Source of the DNA: Acidobacteriota bacterium
Lineage (GTDB): Bacteria > Acidobacteriota > Terriglobia > Terriglobales > Acidobacteriaceae
NCBI GenBank assembly: GCA_003225535.1
Contig: QIAL01000396.1
Span: 1-38,640, forward strand
Direction: 5' to 3'
DNA: 38,640 nt
In this document: positions 32,501 through 38,640 of the stretch, piece by piece
Layout: every line of letters starts with the position of its first letter
Position numbering within the stretch: position 1 is the stretch's first letter
Notes under the pieces: generated by a model
Databases searched by the model: none
Told to the model about the DNA's origin: nothing
The model's input: the letters and a program-made list of their open reading frames with translations, nothing else
Program-made: the position numbers and the translations under genes

Positions 32501-33654
32501 CGGGGGGAAAGCCGACCTCTGCTTTTTGGCACCATATGATTTCTCCGCTGGTGGACCCCAATTCATCTTACGCAAACCTCTACACTCCGTTTGTCGCCGC
32601 ACCCGGCCCCAATGGCCTGATCCAGGCGGTTTACGACCTTTACTATGATCCGTTCCTGTCCTACCTCGGCAACGAAGTCGTGGGCCTCGGATATACAGAC
32701 ATTTATTACGGGCTCACGGATACCACCTATGCAAACTACTATGGGTTCAAAGGCCCGTCCTGCAATGACCCGCTTGGCGTCGGCTTCTGCCCGGGGACTT
32801 CTTTAAACAACCAGGCGACCAGCATGTTCGGATGGAGTTCGATCGGCAAGTCGGATTACAACGGGCTTCAAGTCAGCCTTCGGAAACAAATGAGCCATGG
32901 GCTGCAATTCGATCTGAACTACACCTTCTCCAAGTCGCTCGATTACACCTCGGGTGCGACGCGGCTTGGCTTCAGTTCGAGCACGAACGTCGGAGCCCCG
33001 GGCAGTCGGCTGGCGAATGCATTTTCTCCCCAATCACGGTACGCGGTTTCTGATTTTGATGCCAAGCACCAGATTAATGCCAACTGGATTGCCGAATTAC
33101 CTTTCGGCAAAGGCAGACACTTCGCCGGGACGGCTGGCCCAGTGGCCAACGCGATGATCGGCGGTTGGGAGCTTTCCGGGGTCGCGCGTTGGACCAGCGG
33201 TTTCCCCTTCTCGGTAGACAACGGCAATTTCTGGTCTACCAACTGGGACGAGCAGGGGATTGCCCAGATGGTGACGAAGCCAAAAACCGGCCGCTTCGTG
33301 CAGTCGGGAGGAGCCGTCAGCGTGTTTCCCAATTCAAGCGCCGCGTGGGCCGACTTCCAGAACCCGTATCCAGGGCAGGCTGGGTCGCGTAACGTCCTGA
33401 GGGGCGATGGATTTGCTGGTTTGGATATGGCCTTGAATAAGCGCTGGACGATCATCGAAGGCCAGAGCCTGCAATTCCGCTGGGAGGTGTTCAACGTCCC
33501 GAACCTACATCGCTTCAACGTCGCCTCGGGACTGCAGTCCGGAGCCGCCTGTGCCTGCATCGCTTCCATGCAAGACCAGTTTACTTTCGGCGATTACACT
33601 GGCCTGTCAACTTCGAACCGTGTCATGCAGTTCGCATTGCGCTACGAATTCTGA
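29539..33654 (+). CDS. TonB-dependent outer-membrane receptor, Oar-like, with carboxypeptidase-regulatory domain
   Basis: 1371 residues from ATG 29539; GGAGG lies 5 bp upstream, so this start is preferred to the GTG at 29524. Signal peptide (about 1-24, cleaved near AAGQ). Residues about 30-112 are a CarboxypepD_reg beta-sandwich (SLQGTVTDPSGSAIAGAKIV and GEYRLLALPPGTYRL). The plug follows (IPLEGRNVPDLLSLQAGV, then NITLDGVDVNDQ and VTKSGTNKLHGSLYEYNRN), then a beta-barrel to a terminal aromatic residue (ALRYEF), as expected for Bam-inserted porins. This class is abundant in Acidobacteriota and is thought to import oligosaccharides or peptides. The substrate is unknown; no TonB/ExbBD genes are in the window. 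An APC permease gene follows after 49 bp. Confidence 0.94.
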   Translation: MRGIKGCALVVTVWLASAGIAAGQGSSSSLQGTVTDPSGSAIAGAKIVLSNDESRIERSTESDARGEYRLLALPPGTYRLAVNSKGFSQYVQTGLQLLVSTPATVNIQLKVGATTENVTVTSEAPALNLVDASIGNPFNETQVKQIPLEGRNVPDLLSLQAGVAYTGNRSDNETPAVKDQDSRSGSVNGARSDQSNITLDGVDVNDQSHGYAFTSVLPVTLDSVQEFRVTTSNYNSDQGGGSGAQVSLVTKSGTNKLHGSLYEYNRNTFTSASDYLLKQPLKLNRNIFGASVGGPVQKDRLFFFANYEGTRRREASSAVRSIPTPSMCAGNLSYYAYTNNDSSQPVVTQTLSASQLHGLDPWTGPTPGINSAIENAGKTGYFDTTFCNGKFNTNDTSVGDGLNYSGYRFAAPIKDDNNAFIARIDYHLTADGKHTLFWRGALQNEYNPEEPFLPGSSPMTVFTDHSKGFAFGYTAVLSSNKVNNFRWGFTRQSQGFVGSSNQEWNVFYGLDQGINYTHNAQTPVHDFVDDFSWTKGAHTLQIGANIGIARNPRVSYEHSFNIGKGATNWMSPTGFSNTAIHSDSLNPLNCGAIGSSTGGSPLDPCHGGYAEPISSPQFDYPIMAMFGMVSDVIANYNYDKNDNLLGGGAPGVPVKRRYGLNWYEFYEQDSWRVKPNLTVTYGVRWSMFPPPWEVNGYQASPTCDPAVNDPASGGVGCPSWSYDLGSEFAHNAQAMKQGIGYDATPLVSFILGGPGNPGPGFYHFEKSDLSPRVSFAYSPRPHGGWLKSFFGDSDKTVIRGGFSKVYDRAGMQLLSTFDANAPGGLAATVQNPCCFAVDPAGSGTPYDTADGVPRISNINQVPSTNIFGNIFKQPNPQSGAFPQAPAPMGQAITWGVDQSIKTPYAYAFDLSIGRELPKRFSLQLTYVNRLGHNLLTQRDLRQPIDLYDPQSGVDYFSAATALAKVAKQQIAGGGINPSVVTDAMVDAAGGKPTSAFWHHMISPLVDPNSSYANLYTPFVAAPGPNGLIQAVYDLYYDPFLSYLGNEVVGLGYTDIYYGLTDTTYANYYGFKGPSCNDPLGVGFCPGTSLNNQATSMFGWSSIGKSDYNGLQVSLRKQMSHGLQFDLNYTFSKSLDYTSGATRLGFSSSTNVGAPGSRLANAFSPQSRYAVSDFDAKHQINANWIAELPFGKGRHFAGTAGPVANAMIGGWELSGVARWTSGFPFSVDNGNFWSTNWDEQGIAQMVTKPKTGRFVQSGGAVSVFPNSSAAWADFQNPYPGQAGSRNVLRGDGFAGLDMALNKRWTIIEGQSLQFRWEVFNVPNLHRFNVASGLQSGAACACIASMQDQFTFGDYTGLSTSNRVMQFALRYEF

Positions 33655-33703
33655 GCTGTAACGGCGCCGGACGCCTGGCACTCCGCTACACTCGTGCTCA
33701 TCT

Positions 33704-35023
33704 ATGACGAACCTCGCACGCAAGCTGCGTCTGGTGGACTATTTCGCCCTCGGCTTTGGCGTAATGGTCGGCACGGCGTGGCTGGTGGTGATGGACGACA
33801 TACTCAACCGCGGCGGACCGCTGGGTGCGGCTCTGGGATTTTCCGCTGGCGCTCTCATCTTGCTGCCGATTGGATATGTGTATGGCCAACTGGTAAGAGA
33901 GATTCCAGATGCCGCCGGCGAGGCGGCTTACGTGGCGAAGTTCTTTCCGCCCGCTGTGAGTTTCGCCACCGGATGGATGATGTTCCTTAGCTATTTTCTG
34001 ACCCTCAATACGATGGAGTTGTATCGGTTGGGCGGATATCCCGTGTACCTGCCCCATGTGCTACTCGGGCTGAATCTTACTCTGTTCCTTACCTGGCTGA
34101 ATTATCGCGGAATTCAGGCCAGCGCGCGATTAAGCAAGGCAACAACTTTTACCTTCCTGACCCTCGTGGTGATTTTCGCTTTAGCGGGCGCCAGTCATGG
34201 CTCGACTTCGAACCTGCACCCGCTATTCAGTCACGCGCCGCTGCTTTCGATTCTTCTGGTATGGCAGGTCGTTCCCTGGCTGGTGTCAGGATTTGAGTCG
34301 GTGGGAAAAGTGGCAGAGGAGGCGAGTCCGGAATTTGCGCATCGAAATTTTTCGGTGGCTATTCTTCTGACAATCTTCTCCGGGTTGATTTTCTTTCTCG
34401 TTGTAATTGGAGCCGTTTCCTACGTAGCTCCCTGGCAAAGCTTGCAGAGCAACCGGCAGTTTCCTACAGCGGTTGCTTTCGAACAAGCTCTGCACGCGCA
34501 TTGGATTGTGGCTCTCATTATGGGCTCGGCGATGGTGGCCCTGGTGCAGGCGTTCAATGCGAACGTGGTCGCATCGTCGCGGCTGCTGTTCGCGATGTCG
34601 CGGAGAAATCTGCTGAACCCAGCGATGAGCCGCGTCCACCCGAATAACCAGACGCCTTCGACTGCCGTGATTGTAGTCGGAATCGCCACGGCTGCGACCA
34701 TCTTCCTCGGGGAAGCCTTGCTGGTACCCATCCTCGAAGTCGGAGCGGTCAGTGTCGCTATTGCCTGGATGGCCGCCTGTGCCTCCTACTACAAAATGAA
34801 GCCGGGTGGTCTGCGCCGCGTCGCGGCGCTATGGGGCCTGCTTGTGACGGCCGTAATGATCCTGGTCAAGATTGTGCCTTGGATACCAGGTCATTTCACG
34901 TGGCACGAATGGCTTGCACTCGCTATTTGGGGATTGCTGGGCGCCGGCATTCGAGCCACGCGCCGCAAAAGTACGGTGCCACAGGCCAAACTTGAAACCA
35001 GCCCTGTCGCTCCCTTGCCGTGA
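33704..35023 (+). CDS. APC-family amino acid permease
   Basis: 439-residue inner-membrane transporter with about 12 hydrophobic helices. The first helix carries the APC-type unwound segment (DYFALGFGVMVGTAWLVVMDD), followed by LGAALGFSAGALILLPIGYV and the region EIPDAAGEAAYVAKFF. The helix-6-type segment QVVPWLVSGFESVGKVAEE, with conserved Phe-Glu, and the loop LLFAMSRRNLLNPAMSRVHP, are typical of APC/amino-acid and polyamine transporters. The substrate cannot be read. It starts 49 bp after the TonB receptor and may be co-transcribed, which would link outer- and inner-membrane uptake. No good Shine-Dalgarno is visible before the ATG. Confidence 0.92.
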   Translation: MTNLARKLRLVDYFALGFGVMVGTAWLVVMDDILNRGGPLGAALGFSAGALILLPIGYVYGQLVREIPDAAGEAAYVAKFFPPAVSFATGWMMFLSYFLTLNTMELYRLGGYPVYLPHVLLGLNLTLFLTWLNYRGIQASARLSKATTFTFLTLVVIFALAGASHGSTSNLHPLFSHAPLLSILLVWQVVPWLVSGFESVGKVAEEASPEFAHRNFSVAILLTIFSGLIFFLVVIGAVSYVAPWQSLQSNRQFPTAVAFEQALHAHWIVALIMGSAMVALVQAFNANVVASSRLLFAMSRRNLLNPAMSRVHPNNQTPSTAVIVVGIATAATIFLGEALLVPILEVGAVSVAIAWMAACASYYKMKPGGLRRVAALWGLLVTAVMILVKIVPWIPGHFTWHEWLALAIWGLLGAGIRATRRKSTVPQAKLETSPVAPLP

Positions 35024-35178
35024 TCGAATATTCAAAATACAGTTTCTGGCTTGCTGGCTTGCGGTTCGTTATATGCAGAACGCACTCCTGCGCATTGATG
35101 AAGCCGGCAAAAAAGGGGAGGAGCAAGCCCTTGGATGCGTTCGTGACAGAGTTCCTGGGCAAACACTGATGGCCCGGT

Positions 35179-36189
35179 TCAATTCAGAGTGGCCTCACTG
35201 GAATTGAGCGTCTTCACGCGTAGAAACTGATTTCCATCTCCGGTACTGCCCCCTCGTGTTGCACTGTGCGCTCGAAAGGTGCGTGCCGAAATTCCGAACT
35301 GCTTTCGGAACGAGTGGCTGAAATGAGCGGCATCAGAGAACCCTCGAGCAAACGCGATCTCAGTAATCGACCTGTCCAGCAGCCGGGCATTGGAGAGATC
35401 CCTACGGCATTGATCGAGACGCAACACCCGGATGTAGTCTCCCACCGAGCAACCGGTTACGGAAAAGACCCGATGCAAGTGGCGAACCGAAATGCCAATC
35501 GCCTCTGCGATCACAGACGGGCTGAGCGTCTGTTCCCCAAGGTGAACACCGATGAATTGTAGAATCCGCGCTTTGAGTTCCGGCGCGGTGGCCGTTTGGG
35601 CTACATCTCCGCGGATACAAGCCGTGAGCACCTCGAAATACTGATCGAGCGCTCCGGCGAGTTCTTCCCCGGTCATCCAGGACGCTTCGTCGTAGAGATT
35701 CTGCGAAAGCCGAGACAAGATGGCTCCCGGGGCCGTTGCTCCCGCGATCTTCCGGGCGGTCGGAATCTGATGCATGCACAGCCGGTCCTGCATGACCCAG
35801 CGCGGCACTCGAAGGTAAAGACGAACACAATCGGTGTTGCAAGTGGAGGACCAGGGAACCGCTGTATCAATAATCGTGCTGTCCCCAGGTTTGAGCAGTA
35901 TCTCTTCACCTCGCTGCAGATACAGGCGAGATCCGGCGATCTGTGTAATGACCACGCAAGAACGACTGGGCGCGCTTGCGCTGTCAAATGGCCATTTCCA
36001 GAAAGACAAAGCGCTGGAAGAAAATCGGGTTAAGGCGACGCCGGCAACGTTCCGGACTTCTATCGATCCGTGAAAGGACACCTTTGGAAGTCGAATCCGA
36101 CAATCGCCGCAGATTTGCTGCGCATTCCATTGCCATGCATCGATTCGGTCTGACGCCGGTAGTAGATCTGTCGAGAACAGCTGTGACAT
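35179..36189 (-). CDS. AraC-family transcriptional regulator
   Basis: 336 residues from ATG 36189 (the frame is open to a TTG at 36243; an AGGGA 10 bp upstream favours the ATG). The N-terminal half (about 1-170) matches the AraC-binding-like domain (type 2) with LYLQRGEEILLKPGDSTIID as cupin-like strands. The C-terminus (about 215-320) has two helix-turn-helix motifs: SPSVIAEAIGISVRHLHRVF and ITEIAFARGFSDAAHFSHSF, followed by RKQFGISARTFR. It faces the APC permease gene tail to tail, so it does not obviously control it. A ligand cannot be inferred. Confidence 0.92.
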   Translation of the reverse strand: MSQLFSTDLLPASDRIDAWQWNAQQICGDCRIRLPKVSFHGSIEVRNVAGVALTRFSSSALSFWKWPFDSASAPSRSCVVITQIAGSRLYLQRGEEILLKPGDSTIIDTAVPWSSTCNTDCVRLYLRVPRWVMQDRLCMHQIPTARKIAGATAPGAILSRLSQNLYDEASWMTGEELAGALDQYFEVLTACIRGDVAQTATAPELKARILQFIGVHLGEQTLSPSVIAEAIGISVRHLHRVFSVTGCSVGDYIRVLRLDQCRRDLSNARLLDRSITEIAFARGFSDAAHFSHSFRKQFGISARTFRAHSATRGGSTGDGNQFLRVKTLNSSEATLN

Positions 36190-36508
36190 GCTGATTTTCC
36201 CTGGGACCGTGATGTCACTACGCCGTGCCTTGTTCTGGCGCAATTCGGTGCATCGGATTGGCTGTTATGCGCCCCGCAAGCTAGCCGCCGCGGCGGAAAG
36301 TAGCACATAAAGCATCGGGCGTTCAAGCTCATTTCTGAATTAGTCGAACCTATCATGTATCTTCCAGGGGGGACTTCCTACCCCAGTGTCCCTGGCGCTA
36401 GATTTCTTGGCAAGGAGATGCGAGGAGAGGAATTGAGGGGCCTATGACACCATCACACGCGCAAAACAAACGCCGTGATCAAAGTTAGATTTTATGCGGG
36501 AGAAAATT
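36190..36508. other. Intergenic region between the AraC regulator and the tRNAs
   Basis: 319 bp. It holds the upstream region of the AraC gene and a perfect 12-bp palindrome CCGCCGCGGCGG (36285-36296). No gene is supported; no strong T-run follows the tRNA-Cys 3' end on the minus strand. Confidence 0.5.
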
Positions 36509-36583
36509 TGGAGGCGCGGGTCGGAATCGAACCGACGCATAAAGGTTTTGCAGACCTCTCCCTTACCACTTGGGTACCGCGCC
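36509..36583 (-). tRNA. tRNA-Cys (anticodon GCA)
   Basis: Read on the minus strand: acceptor GGCGCGG pairs with CCGCGCC, D arm CCC/GGG, anticodon stem GAGGT/ACCTT with loop CTGCAAA (anticodon GCA), T arm GTCGG-TTCGATT-CCGAC, discriminator T and an encoded CCA at the 3' end. All four arms close. It lies 76 bp downstream of tRNA-Gly and is probably cut from the same transcript. Confidence 0.97.
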
Positions 36584-36659
36584 CCTGCTCTTGCGAACAG
36601 CGTTCCGAAACCGAGCTGGTGCGTCATCGGAGCACGAGCCAGTTGGAAACAAAGAAATC

Positions 36660-36734
<75 letters not shown>

Positions 36735-36745
36735 TCAGCCTTACC

Positions 36746-36774
36746 ATTGTAAAACGGGGGTGGGGTTCGCGCAA
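36746..36774 (-). promoter_or_regulatory. Sigma-70-type promoter of the tRNA-Gly/tRNA-Cys unit
   Basis: On the minus strand TTGCGC (36769-36774) and TACAAT (36746-36751) are separated by exactly 17 bp. The tRNA-Gly 5' end is 12 bp beyond the -10 box, so transcription should start only a few bases before the mature tRNA. Position and spacing make this the best promoter in the window. Confidence 0.75.
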
Positions 36775-36836
36775 TTGGCCCGTCATTACGTAAGTTGCAA
36801 CTCCTTCAATTGCGCGATTTTGCCGCTATCGGCACG

Positions 36837-37397
36837 TCAGGGCTCGGAGCCAGCCACGTCTGGTTGGTTCCTCCGGCGCAGTGTGAATACCATGGCCGCA
36901 AACAATATCGCGGGAAGCCAAATCCATACAAATTCGCTTTGAATGATGGCGAACCCTCGTGGCGTGAAAAAACGCGAGACAGCGATTGGTGAAACGCGAA
37001 CACGTCTCCAGGGCAGGAAATAGCGATTGTTGTTGAAGGGTGAGAAAAATGCGACCCCCAGCCCACCATTCGTTATGGAATCGAGCAGGCCGTGGCTAGC
37101 AGTGGCCAGAAATAAATACCCAAATAACGCAAATCGCCTGATCCCTGATATTCCGCGCCAGGACATAACGACCGCGATTGCGCTGGACAGGAGAACGGCG
37201 AAGACCAGTGAGTGCGTGAATCCGCGGTGTCCCCAGAAATCGCCGTAGTGAATACCAAAACGAAAGCCGATCACATCGAGATCAGGAATGACCGAACACG
37301 CCACTCCAGCTACCCAGACACCTTTGGAGATTTGGGATCGGTAGAAGCACGATCCGATGCTGAGGGCCGCGACCGCGTGCGAGAAGGCAGATGCCAT
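36837..37397 (-). CDS. YdjM-like inner-membrane protein (predicted metal-dependent hydrolase family)
   Basis: 186 residues with about four hydrophobic helices. Conserved polar motifs lie at the membrane face: opening SAFSHAVAAL, then VIPDLDVIGF, the hallmark HRGFTHSLVFA, and ASHGLLDSITNGG, with His/Asp residues arranged as in the YdjM/DUF457 family (PF04307), often annotated as membrane-bound metal-dependent hydrolase. E. coli YdjM is SOS regulated; whether this applies here is unknown, and no LexA box was recognised. It stands alone between the tRNAs and the aldo/keto reductase gene, all on the minus strand. Confidence 0.88.
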   Translation of the reverse strand: MASAFSHAVAALSIGSCFYRSQISKGVWVAGVACSVIPDLDVIGFRFGIHYGDFWGHRGFTHSLVFAVLLSSAIAVVMSWRGISGIRRFALFGYLFLATASHGLLDSITNGGLGVAFFSPFNNNRYFLPWRRVRVSPIAVSRFFTPRGFAIIQSEFVWIWLPAILFAAMVFTLRRRNQPDVAGSEP

Positions 37398-37472
37398 TGG
37401 TCCTTAAGCTAAACCTATCTCACCTTAAATGCGCGGTTGGTAGCGGGGTGTTTCCACTCCAGATTCCCCCAC

Positions 37473-38640
37473 TCAGACCAATAGCAATTCGTTCAGTTGG
37501 CCGATTTTGCGCGCGATCTGCACGGTGTTCCGGCAGTGCGCCTGGCACGACTGGCAGGAGCGGCAGGCATCAAGGCCTTGTCCAACGTCGGATCTGGCTA
37601 ACAGATGCCGGGCCATGCTGACGTTGCGGTATTGCACGGCGTACATGTGCGATCGCATGAGCGCCGGGATATCGACCCGCTGGGGGCAATCTTCGCGGCA
37701 CTGGCCACATTGCTGGCAGAACTCGGCTTGCGCGGTGAAGGTCTTATCGGCGAGAAATTTCTTCTCGGCGTCGGTGTATGCCAGGTTGCGGACCACAGTA
37801 AAGTCCTGCTCCAGGTGCTCATAAGTGCTGAAGCCCGGGATGGCGGTCGTGATGAAATCGTGGTTGAGCACCCATTTCAGGAGCGCAGTTTGGCTTTCTG
37901 GCGGCAGTTCTTTAGGGAGTTTGGCATCTGGGCGAACCGTGCCTCCGGCCTGAGTTTTCATGGCTACGATTCCGATGCCGCTCTTGGCTGCTTTTTCAAT
38001 CGTGGCTAGTTTTTTGGCGTCGTGCGCCATCGTGTAGTTCAGCGTGACCAGGGCCACGTCAAACACGTTCAGAGGAACGACGGCGTTCAGGACTTCTACC
38101 GTGTCGTGGGTTGAAATACCTATGAAACGGGTCTTGCCTTCTTTCTTCAGAGTTTGCAGCGCTTCGATCGGCCCTTCCGCCTTGGCGTGGTCGGCGGAAT
38201 CCACCCCATGGTGGTAGAGGATGTCGACATGATCCATCTGCAGGCGCTTGAGGCTGGCCTCAACGCCGTCGATGAAACGCATCTTCGCGTCGGACGGATT
38301 TTGCATGCTAGCGCGGATTCCCTGCTTGGTAGAGATGACGACCTTGTCGCGGATGCCCATTTCCTTGATGACACTTCCAACCATCTCTTCGTTGCGGCCG
38401 TTCTGGTAGACCGCGGCGGTATCGAAGTGACGGATGCCCAATTCGTAGGAGCGGCGGAGGATTCCGGGCACGTCGGCATTCATCACGCCCATGCTCACGA
38501 TCGGCAACTTGAGGCCGGTGCGTCCCAGGGTGCGCTCTAGCAATGCGCCTCTAGTTGTATCGGCGGTTTCAGCCAGCAGATTGGTTCCAGCCAACATGCG
38601 TGCGGCGCCTGCCCACACGATCGGTTTTACGATGAAGTCT
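37473..38640 (-). CDS. Aldo/keto reductase with C-terminal 4Fe-4S ferredoxin domain (5' end outside the window)
   Basis: About 388 residues visible. The frame stays open to the window edge, so the GTG at 38618 need not be the start; the edge sequence DFIVKPIVWAGAARMLAGTN looks like the hydrophobic part of a Tat leader. The AKR barrel shows LGRTGLKLPIVSMG, catalytic Asp and Tyr in HFDTAAVYQNG, Lys in VVISTKQG and His in ILYHHGVD. The tail carries two cysteine clusters (CQQCGQCREDCP and CRSCQSCQAHC) of the 4Fe-4S type. Such enzymes are NADPH or Fe-S linked oxidoreductases of unknown substrate, common in Acidobacteriota and Planctomycetota. It ends 75 bp upstream of the YdjM-like gene start. Confidence 0.92.
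   Translation of the reverse strand, partial: DFIVKPIVWAGAARMLAGTNLLAETADTTRGALLERTLGRTGLKLPIVSMGVMNADVPGILRRSYELGIRHFDTAAVYQNGRNEEMVGSVIKEMGIRDKVVISTKQGIRASMQNPSDAKMRFIDGVEASLKRLQMDHVDILYHHGVDSADHAKAEGPIEALQTLKKEGKTRFIGISTHDTVEVLNAVVPLNVFDVALVTLNYTMAHDAKKLATIEKAAKSGIGIVAMKTQAGGTVRPDAKLPKELPPESQTALLKWVLNHDFITTAIPGFSTYEHLEQDFTVVRNLAYTDAEKKFLADKTFTAQAEFCQQCGQCREDCPQRVDIPALMRSHMYAVQYRNVSMARHLLARSDVGQGLDACRSCQSCQAHCRNTVQIARKIGQLNELLLV

Noticed and set aside
33670-33700. TGGCAC near the start of the APC permease gene as a sigma-54 site
   Set aside because: The matching TTGC-type -12 element is missing at the required spacing.

Overview
The window looks like a chromosomal segment from an Acidobacteriota member (Terriglobia, Koribacter-like). 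This is inferred, not searched. The grounds are moderately high G+C, an Oar-like TonB receptor with an N-terminal carboxypeptidase-regulatory domain, a Ser/Thr kinase fused to TPRs, large secreted Ig-type proteins, a GH92 mannosidase, a DUF1161 protein, and many short palindromic repeats between genes. No prophage, plasmid, CRISPR array or complete insertion sequence was seen.

Layout. 1-3184 (+): end of sucC, sucD, a small conserved protein, ndk, a 4-oxalocrotonate-tautomerase-like protein and a small exported DUF1161 protein. 3342-5001 (-): purA followed by a small ABM-type monooxygenase. 5291-5956 (+): a DUF2461 protein. 6016-8387: a divergent pair, an exported RraA-like protein (-) and a Tat-type exported enolase-superfamily enzyme (+). 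8388-9033: a decayed IS110 transposase and repeat debris. 9034-12421: 1-Cys peroxiredoxin (-), PhzF-like protein, stand-alone receiver protein and a LolD/MacB-type ABC ATPase without a permease. 12573-14894 (-): GH92 alpha-mannosidase.

15150-28148 is an envelope and secretome region: an exported putative zinc protease with an HEVGE motif, an exported protein with three ASH-type domains, a 1024-residue membrane kinase with a predicted extracytoplasmic TPR domain, and, convergent with these, a secreted protein of about 2,200 residues. That protein has Asp-box, Ig/OmpL47-like and PxKF-like segments and a compact block of eight FTPKI peptides. Its signal peptide is separated from the body by a one-base frame break. 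Then follow an unrecognised exported protein (-), the TonB-dependent receptor (+), an APC permease (+), an AraC regulator (-), tRNA-Gly and tRNA-Cys with a clear shared promoter (-), a YdjM-like membrane protein (-) and an aldo/keto reductase with a ferredoxin tail (-, cut by the window end).

How it fits together. The left part is housekeeping (TCA cycle, nucleotide metabolism, tRNAs). The centre is export-heavy and suggests handling of extracellular polymers (GH92, enolase/RraA pair, TonB receptor) and surface adhesion or sensing. The least explained signals are the FTPKI block, the frame break just upstream of that protein's body, and a set of tandem double-hairpin elements at gene ends that share loop sequences while their stems differ.
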